Of a DNA stretch of 64,000 nt, positions 1 to 7,752 are shown one piece after another. The first letter of the stretch is position 1. Every line of letters begins with the position of its first letter. The notes beneath the pieces are model-generated. The model was given only the letters and a program-made list of their open reading frames with translations, ran no database searches and had not been told where the DNA came from. The position numbers were made by a program, and so were the translations under genes. Source of the DNA: Lysobacter stagni (lineage in GTDB: Bacteria > Pseudomonadota > Gammaproteobacteria > Xanthomonadales > Xanthomonadaceae); NCBI RefSeq assembly GCF_030053425.1, contig NZ_JASGBI010000001.1, forward strand, positions 3,294,001 to 3,358,000. The letters are read 5' to 3'.

Positions 1-2140
1 TCGCGTCGGACTCGGTGATGCCGCCCACGCCGGAGCTGATCACGTTGATGCGGATCTGGTCGTTGGACAGCGCCGTCAGCGACTGGCGCAGTGCTTCGAC
101 CGAACCCTGCACGTCGGCCTTGACGACAAGGTTGAGGCTCAGCTGGCCCTCGCCCTTGCCCATCTGGGCCATGATGTCTTCCATGCGGTTACCCGCAGCG
201 GCGACCAGGCGCGACTCGCGACGCTTGGCATCGCGCTGCTGCGCGACGTCCTTGGCCAGGCGCTCGTCGTCGACGACCACGAAGTCGTCGCCCGCATCCG
301 GCACGCCGGACAGACCCAGCACCTGCACCGGAATCGACGGGCCGGCCTTGTCTACCTGCTTGCCGGTTTCGTCGAACAGCGCACGCACGCGGCCGTACTG
401 CACGCCGCACACGAGGTAGTCGCCCTTCTTGAGTTCGCCCGCCTGGACCAGCACGGTCGCAACCGGACCGCGGCCCTTGTCGAGCGCGGATTCGATCACG
501 GTGCCGGTGGCGCGGCCGGTCGGCACGGCCTGGAGCTCCAGCACCTCGGCCTGCAGCGAGATCGCGTCGAGCAGGTCGTCAACGCCCAGGCCGGTCTTCG
601 CGGACAGCTCGACCATCTGGGTGTCGCCACCGAACTCCTCGGCCACGATCTCCTCGCCCAGCAGTTCGTTCTTCACGCGCAGCGGGTCGGCGTCGGACTT
701 GTCCATCTTGTTGATCGCCACGATCAGCGGCACGCCGGCCGCCTTCGCATGCTGGATGGCTTCCTTCGTCTGCGGCATGACGCCGTCGTCGGCGGCCACC
801 ACGATCACCACAATGTCGGTGAGCTTGGCGCCGCGAGCGCGCATCGAGGTGAACGCGGCGTGGCCCGGGGTGTCGAGGAAGCTGATGACTCCCTTGTCCG
901 TCTCCACGTGGTACGCGCCGATGTGCTGGGTGATGCCGCCGGCTTCGCCGGAGGCCACCTTGGTACGGCGGATGTAGTCGAGCAGCGAGGTCTTGCCGTG
1001 GTCGACGTGACCCATGATGGTGACCACCGGCGGACGCGGTGCCTTGTCACCCTGCGTCTCCTCGACGTGGGCCAGCAGCGCGTCTTCGGCGGTGTCGGCA
1101 TCGGCCTTGACCACGACGTGGCCCAGCTCTTCCGTCACCAGTGCGGCGGTGTCGTGGTCGATGGCCTGGTTGATGGTCGCCATGACGCCCATCTTGAACA
1201 GCGCCTTCACCACGTCGCCGCCCTTCAGCGCCATCTTCTGCGCGAGATCCGCGACAGTGATGGTTTCGCCAATGGCGACCTCGCGCACGATCGGCGCGGT
1301 CGGACGGGTGAAGCCGCTGCCCGAACGGGACTGCTCGGCCTGGCGACGCGTCGGCTTGGATTTGCCGCGCGAGCTGGCGCCACGGCGGGCGCGCTCGGAG
1401 GCGCTCAGGTGCATCTGGCCGGCGAAACGGTTGGTGCGATCGTCGTCCTCGACGGTCGCGACCATCGCGTGCGAGCCGCGGGTCTTGTGCGCGGGCGTGC
1501 CACGTGCCGGTTCAGGGGCGCGCGGTGCGGCGGGCTTGGGATGGCCGTGACCGTGGCCGTGACCGACCGCGGCCGGCTTGCGGACCGGCTCGTCTTCCGA
1601 GGCGATCGCGCTGGCGTCGGCCAGCTTGGCGCGCTGTTCTTCCTCGGCCTTCGCACGTGCGATTTCCTCGGCCTCGCGGCGGACCGCCTCGGCTTCGTCC
1701 GCGCGACGCTTGTCGTCCGCCGCCAGGCGCTGCTGCTCGGCGATGTTGCGCTGCTTGGATTCCTCCAGCTTGCGCAGGATCTCGGAGCGCTCGTCGTCGC
1801 TGCCGGCCGCCGGGGATGCCTCGTTCGGCTTGACCAGCGTGACTTTCTTGCGCACGACGACGTCGACCGTCGTCTTGTTCTTGCCGCCGCCGACCGTGAT
1901 TTCCTGCTTGCGGCTGCGGTTGAGCGTGATCTTCTTCGAGGCCTCGCCCGGCTCTTCGGCCTTGTCGGCCTTGCCATGAGCGCGCTTGAGGAAGCCGAGC
2001 AGCTTGACTTTCTCGATGCTGGTCACGACCTGGTCGGGGCCGCTGAAGGTCATGCCGGCCTCGGCCAGCTGCTCCAGCAACTTCTCGACCGGCGTGTTCA
2101 CCAGTTCGGCCAGCTTGCGGATGGTGGTTTGCTGCGACAT
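1..2140 (-). CDS. infB: Translation initiation factor IF-2 (3' part outside window)
   Basis: IF-2 is the GTPase that brings initiator tRNA to the 30S subunit and promotes subunit joining. The ATG is at 2138-2140 and about 713 codons are visible; the C-terminal end lies beyond base 1. The order is an N-terminal IF2_N helical domain ([14 protein letters not shown]), a charged Lys/Glu/Arg-rich linker, a GHGHGHGH run near 1550, a second IF2_N-like segment, then the G domain with GHVDHGKT (P-loop), DTPGH and NKMD motifs, followed by domain II. It is the last visible gene of the tRNA-fMet-rimP-nusA-infB run, an order known from Escherichia coli, and lies 89 bases after nusA. Only the truncation at the window edge is abnormal. 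Confidence 0.97.
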   Translation of the reverse strand, partial: MSQQTTIRKLAELVNTPVEKLLEQLAEAGMTFSGPDQVVTSIEKVKLLGFLKRAHGKADKAEEPGEASKKITLNRSRKQEITVGGGKNKTTVDVVVRKKVTLVKPNEASPAAGSDDERSEILRKLEESKQRNIAEQQRLAADDKRRADEAEAVRREAEEIARAKAEEEQRAKLADASAIASEDEPVRKPAAVGHGHGHGHPKPAAPRAPEPARGTPAHKTRGSHAMVATVEDDDRTNRFAGQMHLSASERARRGASSRGKSKPTRRQAEQSRSGSGFTRPTAPIVREVAIGETITVADLAQKMALKGGDVVKALFKMGVMATINQAIDHDTAALVTEELGHVVVKADADTAEDALLAHVEETQGDKAPRPPVVTIMGHVDHGKTSLLDYIRRTKVASGEAGGITQHIGAYHVETDKGVISFLDTPGHAAFTSMRARGAKLTDIVVIVVAADDGVMPQTKEAIQHAKAAGVPLIVAINKMDKSDADPLRVKNELLGEEIVAEEFGGDTQMVELSAKTGLGVDDLLDAISLQAEVLELQAVPTGRATGTVIESALDKGRGPVATVLVQAGELKKGDYLVCGVQYGRVRALFDETGKQVDKAGPSIPVQVLGLSGVPDAGDDFVVVDDERLAKDVAQQRDAKRRESRLVAAAGNRMEDIMAQMGKGEGQLSLNLVVKADVQGSVEALRQSLTALSNDQIRINVISSGVGGITESDA

Positions 2141-2229
2141 TCGGATTCCGTGTCCTCTTGGCGCGGGACGGGTCCCGTGCGTGTTGGCGTCATTCTAGCC
2201 CCGTGTTCCAGGGCAGGCCGACGCGGTAT

Positions 2230-3717
2230 TCATTCGAACCAGTGCTTGCGCGCTTCCATGATCAGCGCGGCGGCACGGGTCTGGTCGATGCCTTCGATAT
2301 CGGTCAGTTCGTCGGTGGCCATGTCCGCCAGGTCGTCGCGGGTGACCACGCCGCGCGCGGCGAGCGCGTAGGCGGTGGCCTCGTCCATGCCGTCCAGGCC
2401 CAGCAGGTCGGCCGCCGGCTGGTGCTCCTCGAGCTCCTCTTCGGCGGCCAGCGCCTCGTTGAGCAGCGCGTCGCGGGCACGCGAACGCAGCTCCTCGACG
2501 ATGTCCTCGTCGAAGCCCTCGACCGCCAGCAGCTCGCCGACGGGCACGTAGGCGATTTCCTCGACCGTGCTGAAGCCTTCCGAGACCAGGATGCCGGCGA
2601 TCTCCTCGTCAACCTCCAGCTTGTCCTGGAACAGCTGGCGCGCGGAGGCCTGCTCGGACTCGGACTTGGCGGTGACCTGGTCCTGCGTCATCACGTTGAG
2701 CTGCCAGCCCGACAGGCGGCTGGCCAGGCGGACGTTCTGGCCGCCCTTGCCGATCGCCTGGGCCAGGCGGTCCTCGGCCACGGCCAGGTCCATCGAGTGC
2801 TTCTCTTCATCGACGATGATCGACTGCACCTCGGCCGGCGCCATCGCGTTGATGACGAACTGGGCCGGGTTGTCGGACCACAGCACGATGTCCACGCGCT
2901 CGCCGTTCAGCTCGTTGCTGACGGCCTGCACGCGCGAGCCGCGCATGCCGATGCAGGCGCCGATGGGATCGGTGCGGTTGTCGTGCGCCAGCACGGCGAT
3001 CTTGGCGCGGTCGCCCGGATCGCGGGCGCAGGCCTTGATCGACACCAGGCCCTGGCCGACTTCCGGCACTTCGAGCTTGAACAGTTCGATCATGAATTCC
3101 GGTGCGGCGCGGCTGATGAACAGCTGCGGGCCGCGCGGCTCGCTGCGCACGTCGAACAGGTAACCGCGAACGCGGTCGCCGGTGCGGAGCACGTCGCGGG
3201 GGATGCCCTTGTCCTTCGGGATGATCGCTTCGGCGTTGCCGCCCAGGTCGACGTAGATGTTGCCGCGCTCCACGCGCTTGACCACGCCGGTGACCAGCTC
3301 GCCGACGCGATCCTTCCATGCGTCAACGACCTGCTGGCGCTCGGCCTCGCGCACGCGCTGCACGATCACCTGCTTGGCGGCCTGTGCGGCGATGCGGCCG
3401 AACTCGGGGTTCTCGATCTGCTCTTCGATGTAATCGCCGACTTCCACGCCCTCGACTTCATCGATGGCGTCCATCATGCGGATCTGGCGGTCCGGCGATT
3501 CCATGACCACGTCGTCGGCCACGACTTCCATGCGACGGAAGGTCTCGTAACTGCCGTCCTTCTGGTCGATCGACACGCGAACCAGCACGTCCTCGTCGTG
3601 ATAGCGCTTCTTCGCGGCAGAGGCCAGCGCGGCCTCGATGGCCTCGAAGATGACCTCGCGCGGCACGCCTTTCTCATTGGCGACGGCATCAACGACCAGC
3701 AACAGTTCCTTGCTCAT
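2230..3717 (-). CDS. nusA: Transcription termination/antitermination factor NusA
   Basis: NusA binds RNA polymerase and controls pausing, intrinsic termination and rRNA antitermination. The 495-residue product has the full family length. It has the N-terminal polymerase-binding domain (MSKELLLVVDAVANEKGVPR), an S1 domain around residues 135-200 (VVKRVERGNIYVDLGG), KH domains with IGMRGSRVQ and IGKGGQNVRLA, and two C-terminal acidic helix-hairpin-helix repeats ending in ARKHWFE. The two C-terminal repeats match the gammaproteobacterial type. It lies 62 bases after rimP and upstream of infB, so it is probably transcribed with both. The ATG start is supported by the conserved N-terminus. Confidence 0.98.
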   Translation of the reverse strand: MSKELLLVVDAVANEKGVPREVIFEAIEAALASAAKKRYHDEDVLVRVSIDQKDGSYETFRRMEVVADDVVMESPDRQIRMMDAIDEVEGVEVGDYIEEQIENPEFGRIAAQAAKQVIVQRVREAERQQVVDAWKDRVGELVTGVVKRVERGNIYVDLGGNAEAIIPKDKGIPRDVLRTGDRVRGYLFDVRSEPRGPQLFISRAAPEFMIELFKLEVPEVGQGLVSIKACARDPGDRAKIAVLAHDNRTDPIGACIGMRGSRVQAVSNELNGERVDIVLWSDNPAQFVINAMAPAEVQSIIVDEEKHSMDLAVAEDRLAQAIGKGGQNVRLASRLSGWQLNVMTQDQVTAKSESEQASARQLFQDKLEVDEEIAGILVSEGFSTVEEIAYVPVGELLAVEGFDEDIVEELRSRARDALLNEALAAEEELEEHQPAADLLGLDGMDEATAYALAARGVVTRDDLADMATDELTDIEGIDQTRAAALIMEARKHWFE

Positions 3718-3779
3718 CTTTCTAACTCCGCACGGTCGGCGACAGTGTTGCCGCCGGCATTGGGTGGTGATTTGGTTGG

Positions 3780-4355
3780 TTACTTCTTCGCCTTCGAAGC
3801 GCTGCCTTTCGGCCCGCCCTTCGCTGGCTTGTCCTTGCCCGGCTTGACCGGAGCGAACCCCAGCGCGGCCCAGTCCGGGACCAGCCGCGCCTTGTCGATG
3901 TTGCCGGACGGCACGACGAACTCGCCCGTCTCCAGCAGGAACACCACGTTGTCGCCTTCCACGCGCGCGATCTGCGCCTGCAGACGACGGCGACCGTCCT
4001 GCGGGAGCTTGAGGCCGACCTTCGCGGTCTGCCCGGCGAAACGCACGAAATGCTCCAGCGTGAACAACGGGCGGTCCAGACCGGGCGACGACACTTCCAG
4101 CGTGTACTGACCGCTGATGGGGTCCTCGACGTCGAGCTGTGCCGACACCTCGCGGCTCACCGCCTCGCAGTCCTCGATCGTCACCGAACGCGGCTGGCCA
4201 TCCTCGCCCACGGCCTCGTCGGCCGGCACGTCGATGTACAGGCGCAGCACGGCACTGCCCGGCGCCGCCAGGTACTCCGCGCCCAGCAACTCGACACCCA
4301 GCGATGCAATCGTCGGGGCGAGCAGGTTCGCGATTTCGACTGCTTTATCCGTCAC
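3780..4355 (-). CDS. rimP: Ribosome maturation factor RimP
   Basis: RimP assists maturation of the 30S subunit. I place the start at the GTG at 4353-4355 ([20 protein letters not shown]), giving 191 residues; an in-frame extension to 4421 adds 22 residues unlike the family. Conserved features include the N-terminal alpha/beta domain ([51 protein letters not shown]) and the C-terminal SH3-like domain. The tail is Lys/Gly/Pro-rich ([14 protein letters not shown]) and longer than in E. coli. It is the first protein gene after tRNA-fMet, separated from it by a terminator hairpin. Confidence 0.95.
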   Translation of the reverse strand: MTDKAVEIANLLAPTIASLGVELLGAEYLAAPGSAVLRLYIDVPADEAVGEDGQPRSVTIEDCEAVSREVSAQLDVEDPISGQYTLEVSSPGLDRPLFTLEHFVRFAGQTAKVGLKLPQDGRRRLQAQIARVEGDNVVFLLETGEFVVPSGNIDKARLVPDWAALGFAPVKPGKDKPAKGGPKGSASKAKK

Positions 4356-4431
4356 GCGTCTGACTCCCACTGGCGATCGACGATCGCCGCACTGCTCCGA
4401 TGGTCCGGCCTGCGAACGCACTTTCCGAGCA

Positions 4432-4466
4432 CAAAAACGACAAGAGGCCCTTGCGGGCCCCTTGTC
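4432..4466 (-). terminator. Rho-independent terminator between tRNA-fMet and rimP
   Basis: On the minus strand a 12-bp stem (GACAAGGGGCCC paired with GGGCCTCTTGTC, one G-U pair) closes a GCAA tetraloop and is followed by GTTTTTG. This is a textbook intrinsic terminator. It lies 77 bases upstream of the rimP GTG, so transcripts from the tRNA promoter must read through it to reach rimP-nusA-infB, or an internal promoter must exist downstream. NusA itself acts at such sites, so autoregulation is possible but is inference. Confidence 0.85.
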
Positions 4467-4589
4467 CGTACAGCTGGATTTCGGTGCGACCGTGCGAGCA
4501 GAGCACGATCACCAAGCCCGAGCCTTTGGCCTTGGGAAAGCCCGGGATCCCGGACTTTCCGAGGGCCTCCATCAGGCCCTGGCCGAAGC

Positions 4590-4666
4590 TGGTAGCGGGG
4601 GCAGGATTTGAACCTGCGACCTTCGGGTTATGAGCCCGACGAGCTGCCAGACTGCTCCACCCCGCA
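4590..4666 (-). tRNA. Initiator tRNA-fMet (anticodon CAT)
   Basis: The 77-nt tRNA has an encoded CCA end at 4590-4592. The anticodon loop CTCATAA gives anticodon CAT. Initiator hallmarks are present: three consecutive G-C pairs at the base of the anticodon stem (GGG/CCC), an A11-U24 pair in the D stem (GAGC/GCTC), and no pair at position 1-72. Here the unpaired bases are U1 and U72, whereas E. coli has C1 and A72. The acceptor 2-7/66-71 pairs are GCGGGG/CCCCGC. It sits immediately upstream of rimP-nusA-infB, as metY does in E. coli. Confidence 0.95.
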
Positions 4667-4677
4667 TCAGGCCGACC

Positions 4678-4706
4678 ATCATAACGGCCGACATAAAACT
4701 GCGCAA
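4678..4706 (-). promoter_or_regulatory. Sigma70-type promoter for tRNA-fMet
   Basis: On the minus strand TTGCGC (4706-4701) and TATGAT (4683-4678) are separated by exactly 17 bases. The -10 box matches the consensus at 5 of 6 positions and the -35 box at 3 of 6. Transcription would start a few bases before the mature tRNA 5' end at 4666. The -35 box forms one arm of the nuoN terminator hairpin. Confidence 0.6.
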
Positions 4707-4737
4707 GCCCGATTCATGAATTAAATCGGATTTGCGC
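4697..4737 (-). terminator. Terminator after nuoN
   Basis: Twelve bases after the nuoN stop, the minus strand folds into a stem (TTGCGC-type outer arm, 6 bp, a G-U pair and a C-A mismatch, then an inner 6-bp CCGATT/AATCGG arm) with a 9-base loop, followed by AGTTTT. It fits an intrinsic terminator for the 14-gene nuo operon and overlaps the -35 box of the following tRNA promoter. Confidence 0.6.
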
Positions 4738-4749
4738 GTAACTCCTTGC

Positions 4750-6195
4750 TCAGCCCGCGAATGCGCGCTGGCACCACGCCATGATCGGACTCCACGCAAG
4801 ACCCAGCGCCAGCAGCGCAAGCGCGTTGACACCGAAGGCGATGCGCAGCGGGCGATCGTCGCTGGCCTGCAGCGCCTCGCCTTCCGGCTCGTCGAAATAC
4901 ATGGCCTTGATGACGCGCAGATAGTAGAACGCGCCAACGACGGCGAACACGATGCCGACGATCGCCAGCCACAGCATGTCGCCCTGCAACGCGGCACGCA
5001 GCACGGCCAGCTTGGCCCAGAAGCCAAGGAACGGCGGCACGCCGGCCAGCGAAGCCATGACGCACAGGATCAGGCCCGCCATCCACGGATTGCGCGCATT
5101 GAGGCCCTTGTAGTCGTCGATGCGATCGGCCTCGAAACCACGGCGCGACAGCACGATGATCGCGCCGAAGGCCGCGGCCGACATGATCGAGTAGCTGATC
5201 GCGTAGAACAGCGCGGCGGCGAAGCCCTCGCGCCCGCCGCCGGCCAGGCCGACGAACAGGAAGCCGACGTGCGACACCGTCGAGTAGGCAAGCAGACGCT
5301 TGAGATTGCTCTGCACCATCGCGCTCAGGTTGCCGATGGCCAGCGACAGCACCGCGGTGACGGCAAGCATCAGGCGCCACTGCTCCTCGAACGGCGCGGC
5401 GCCGATCTCGAGCAGGCGATAGGTCATGCCGAACGCGGCCAGCTTCGGCGCGGAGCCGATGAAGAGCGTGATCGGCGTCGGCGCACCGTGGTACACGTCC
5501 GGCAGCCACATGTGGAACGGCGCGGCACCGAACTTGAAGGCGATGCCGGCGACGATGAACACCACGCCGGTGATCAGCATCAGCGAGGACTTGTTGGCCT
5601 GCGCGGCGACGGCGATCTGATCCAGCTGCAGCGTGCCGGTCGAGCCGTACACCAGCGAGAGGCCGTACAGCAGCAGACCCGACGCAAGCGCGCCCAGCAC
5701 GAAGTACTTGATGGCCGCTTCGGAGGCGAGCGGGCTGTCGCGGTCGACCGCGACCAGCGCGTACGAGCACAGCGCGAGCATTTCCAGGCCCAGGTACACC
5801 ATCACCAGGCTTCCGGCCGACACCAGCAGCATCATGCCCGCGGTGGCGAACAGCATCAGCACGGACACCTCGCCCTTGTACAGCTCGCGGGCACGCAGGT
5901 ACGGCCAGGTGTAGATCATCGCCAGGATGCCAACGATGCCGATGGTCACCTTCATGACGTCTGCCGCGATGTCGCGGATGAACATCCCGCTGAGCACGGT
6001 GCCCTGCCCGCCCACGCCGGTGGCGACCATGACGGTGGCGATCGCCAGCACGGCGATCGCGAACAGGTGGCTGACGACGCGTCGGCGCTCGTCCAGGAAC
6101 AGGTCGAGCATCAGCAGCGCGAACGCGCCGAGGATCACCACCAGCTCGGGCAGCAGCGGCTGGATGTCGGCAAAGGTGCGGACAGGCATGTTCAT
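4750..6195 (-). CDS. nuoN: NADH-quinone oxidoreductase subunit N
   Basis: NuoN is one of the three antiporter-like proton-pumping subunits in the membrane arm of complex I. The 481-residue product is almost all hydrophobic helices and carries the MrpD/proton-antiporter core with conserved lysine-containing motifs ([34 protein letters not shown]). Length matches the family (about 480-490). It is the last gene of nuoA-N; nuoM ends 11 bases upstream. ATG at 6195 gives MNMPVRTF; an ATG two codons later is equally possible. Confidence 0.97.
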   Translation of the reverse strand: MNMPVRTFADIQPLLPELVVILGAFALLMLDLFLDERRRVVSHLFAIAVLAIATVMVATGVGGQGTVLSGMFIRDIAADVMKVTIGIVGILAMIYTWPYLRARELYKGEVSVLMLFATAGMMLLVSAGSLVMVYLGLEMLALCSYALVAVDRDSPLASEAAIKYFVLGALASGLLLYGLSLVYGSTGTLQLDQIAVAAQANKSSLMLITGVVFIVAGIAFKFGAAPFHMWLPDVYHGAPTPITLFIGSAPKLAAFGMTYRLLEIGAAPFEEQWRLMLAVTAVLSLAIGNLSAMVQSNLKRLLAYSTVSHVGFLFVGLAGGGREGFAAALFYAISYSIMSAAAFGAIIVLSRRGFEADRIDDYKGLNARNPWMAGLILCVMASLAGVPPFLGFWAKLAVLRAALQGDMLWLAIVGIVFAVVGAFYYLRVIKAMYFDEPEGEALQASDDRPLRIAFGVNALALLALGLAWSPIMAWCQRAFAG

Positions 6196-6206
6196 GCGCT
6201 ACAACC

Positions 6207-7736
6207 TCAAAGCTTCGACGCGGCGAGCTGCGTCGCCAGATTCGCAATCGACGGTTCCATCAGGTCCGTCAGCGGCTTCGGCCACAGGCCCAGCACCAGC
6301 ACACCCGCCGCGAACACGCCCAGCACGAACGCCTCGCGTGGGTTGATGTCCTCCAGCTCGGCGACGTGCGCGTTGGCCACCTCGCCCCAGATCGTGCGCT
6401 TGACCAGCCACAGCGTGTACGCCGCGCCGATGATCAGCGTGGTCGCCGCGATGAAACCGATCAGCGGATGCGCGCGGAAGCTGGCCAGGATGACCATGAA
6501 CTCGCCGACGAAGCCGGAGGTGCCCGGCAGACCCGAGTTGGCCATCGCGAACAGCACCATGAACGCCGCGAACCAGGGCATCACGTTGGCCACGCCGCCG
6601 TAGTCCTTGATCATGCGGGTATGCATGCGGTCGTACAGCACGCCGACGCAGGAGAACATCGCACCCGACACGAAGCCGTGGCTGATCATCTGCACCATGG
6701 CGCCCTGCAGGCCCAGGCGTGCGGTCTCGGTGCTGCCGTAGTCGCGCACCAGCACGAAGGCGATGAACGTGCCCAGCGTGACGAAACCCATGTGCGAGAC
6801 GGACGAGTACGCGATGAGCTTCTTCATGTCGTCCTGCGCCAGGGCGACCAGACCGACGTAGACCACCGCGATCAGGCTCAGCGCAATCACCAGCCACGCG
6901 TACTCGGCGCCGGCGTCGGGGACGATCGGCAGCACGAAGCGCACGAAACCGTAACCACCGATCTTCAGCATGATCGCGGCCAGGATCACCGAACCGGCCG
7001 TGGGCGCCTCGACGTGCGCGTCCGGCAACCAGGTGTGGACCGGGAACATCGGCACCTTGACCGCGAAGGCGATCAGGAATCCGAAGAACAGCCACATCTG
7101 CTCGGTCGCTGTCAGCGGCAGCGCGTACATGTCCGACAGCTGCCAGCTGCCACCCTTCAGGTACAGGTAGATCAACCCGACCAGCATGAACAGCGAGCCG
7201 AGGAACGTGTACAGGAAGAACTTGATCGACGCGTACACGCGACGCGGGCCACCCCACACGCCGATGATGATGAACATCGGGATGAGCATGCCTTCGAAGA
7301 ACACGTAGAACAGCATCGCGTCCAGCGCGGCGAACACGCCCACCATCAGGCCTTCGAGGATCAGGAAGGCGGCGTAGTACTGGGCCACCCGCTTCTCGAT
7401 CGACGTCCACGCACCGATCATCGCCAGCAGCGTGGTCAACGTGGTCAGCGCGATCAGCGCCACCGAAATACCGTCCACGCCGAGGTGGTAACGGATGTCG
7501 TAGGCCGGGATCCACTCGCGGTTCTCGACGAACTGCATCGAGGCGGTGGTCATGTCGAAACCGGTCAGCAACGGCACGCTGGCCAGCAGCGTCAGCAGGG
7601 CGATGCCGGTGGCGAACCAGCGCGCCGCACCGGCACGCTCGTTGCCGAAGGCCATCGTTGCCAGGCCGCCGAGAATCGGCAGCCAGATCAGCAGGCTGAG
7701 CAGGAAGGAAGTGCTCTGCAAGGGCTCGGGGTTCAC
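6207..7736 (-). CDS. nuoM: NADH-quinone oxidoreductase subunit M
   Basis: NuoM is the central antiporter-like proton channel of the complex I membrane arm. The 509-residue, roughly 14-helix protein carries the conserved ENREWIP near residue 70, the KVPMFPVHTWLPDAHVEAPT motif and the DDMKKLIAYSSVSHMGFVTLG motif with key lysines. The start is a GTG (VNPEPLQSTSFLL). It lies 16 bases after nuoL and 11 bases before nuoN, with no break in the operon. Confidence 0.97.
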   Translation of the reverse strand: MNPEPLQSTSFLLSLLIWLPILGGLATMAFGNERAGAARWFATGIALLTLLASVPLLTGFDMTTASMQFVENREWIPAYDIRYHLGVDGISVALIALTTLTTLLAMIGAWTSIEKRVAQYYAAFLILEGLMVGVFAALDAMLFYVFFEGMLIPMFIIIGVWGGPRRVYASIKFFLYTFLGSLFMLVGLIYLYLKGGSWQLSDMYALPLTATEQMWLFFGFLIAFAVKVPMFPVHTWLPDAHVEAPTAGSVILAAIMLKIGGYGFVRFVLPIVPDAGAEYAWLVIALSLIAVVYVGLVALAQDDMKKLIAYSSVSHMGFVTLGTFIAFVLVRDYGSTETARLGLQGAMVQMISHGFVSGAMFSCVGVLYDRMHTRMIKDYGGVANVMPWFAAFMVLFAMANSGLPGTSGFVGEFMVILASFRAHPLIGFIAATTLIIGAAYTLWLVKRTIWGEVANAHVAELEDINPREAFVLGVFAAGVLVLGLWPKPLTDLMEPSIANLATQLAASKL

Positions 7737-7752
7737 GTCGGGTCCTTGTTTA

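Noticed and set aside
749..4110. Long plus-strand open frames over infB, nusA and rimP
   Set aside because: They are complements of clearly recognised conserved genes and show no coherent protein motifs.
4345..4572. A 75-codon minus-strand frame between tRNA-fMet and rimP
   Set aside because: It spans the terminator hairpin, overlaps the rimP start and has no Shine-Dalgarno sequence.
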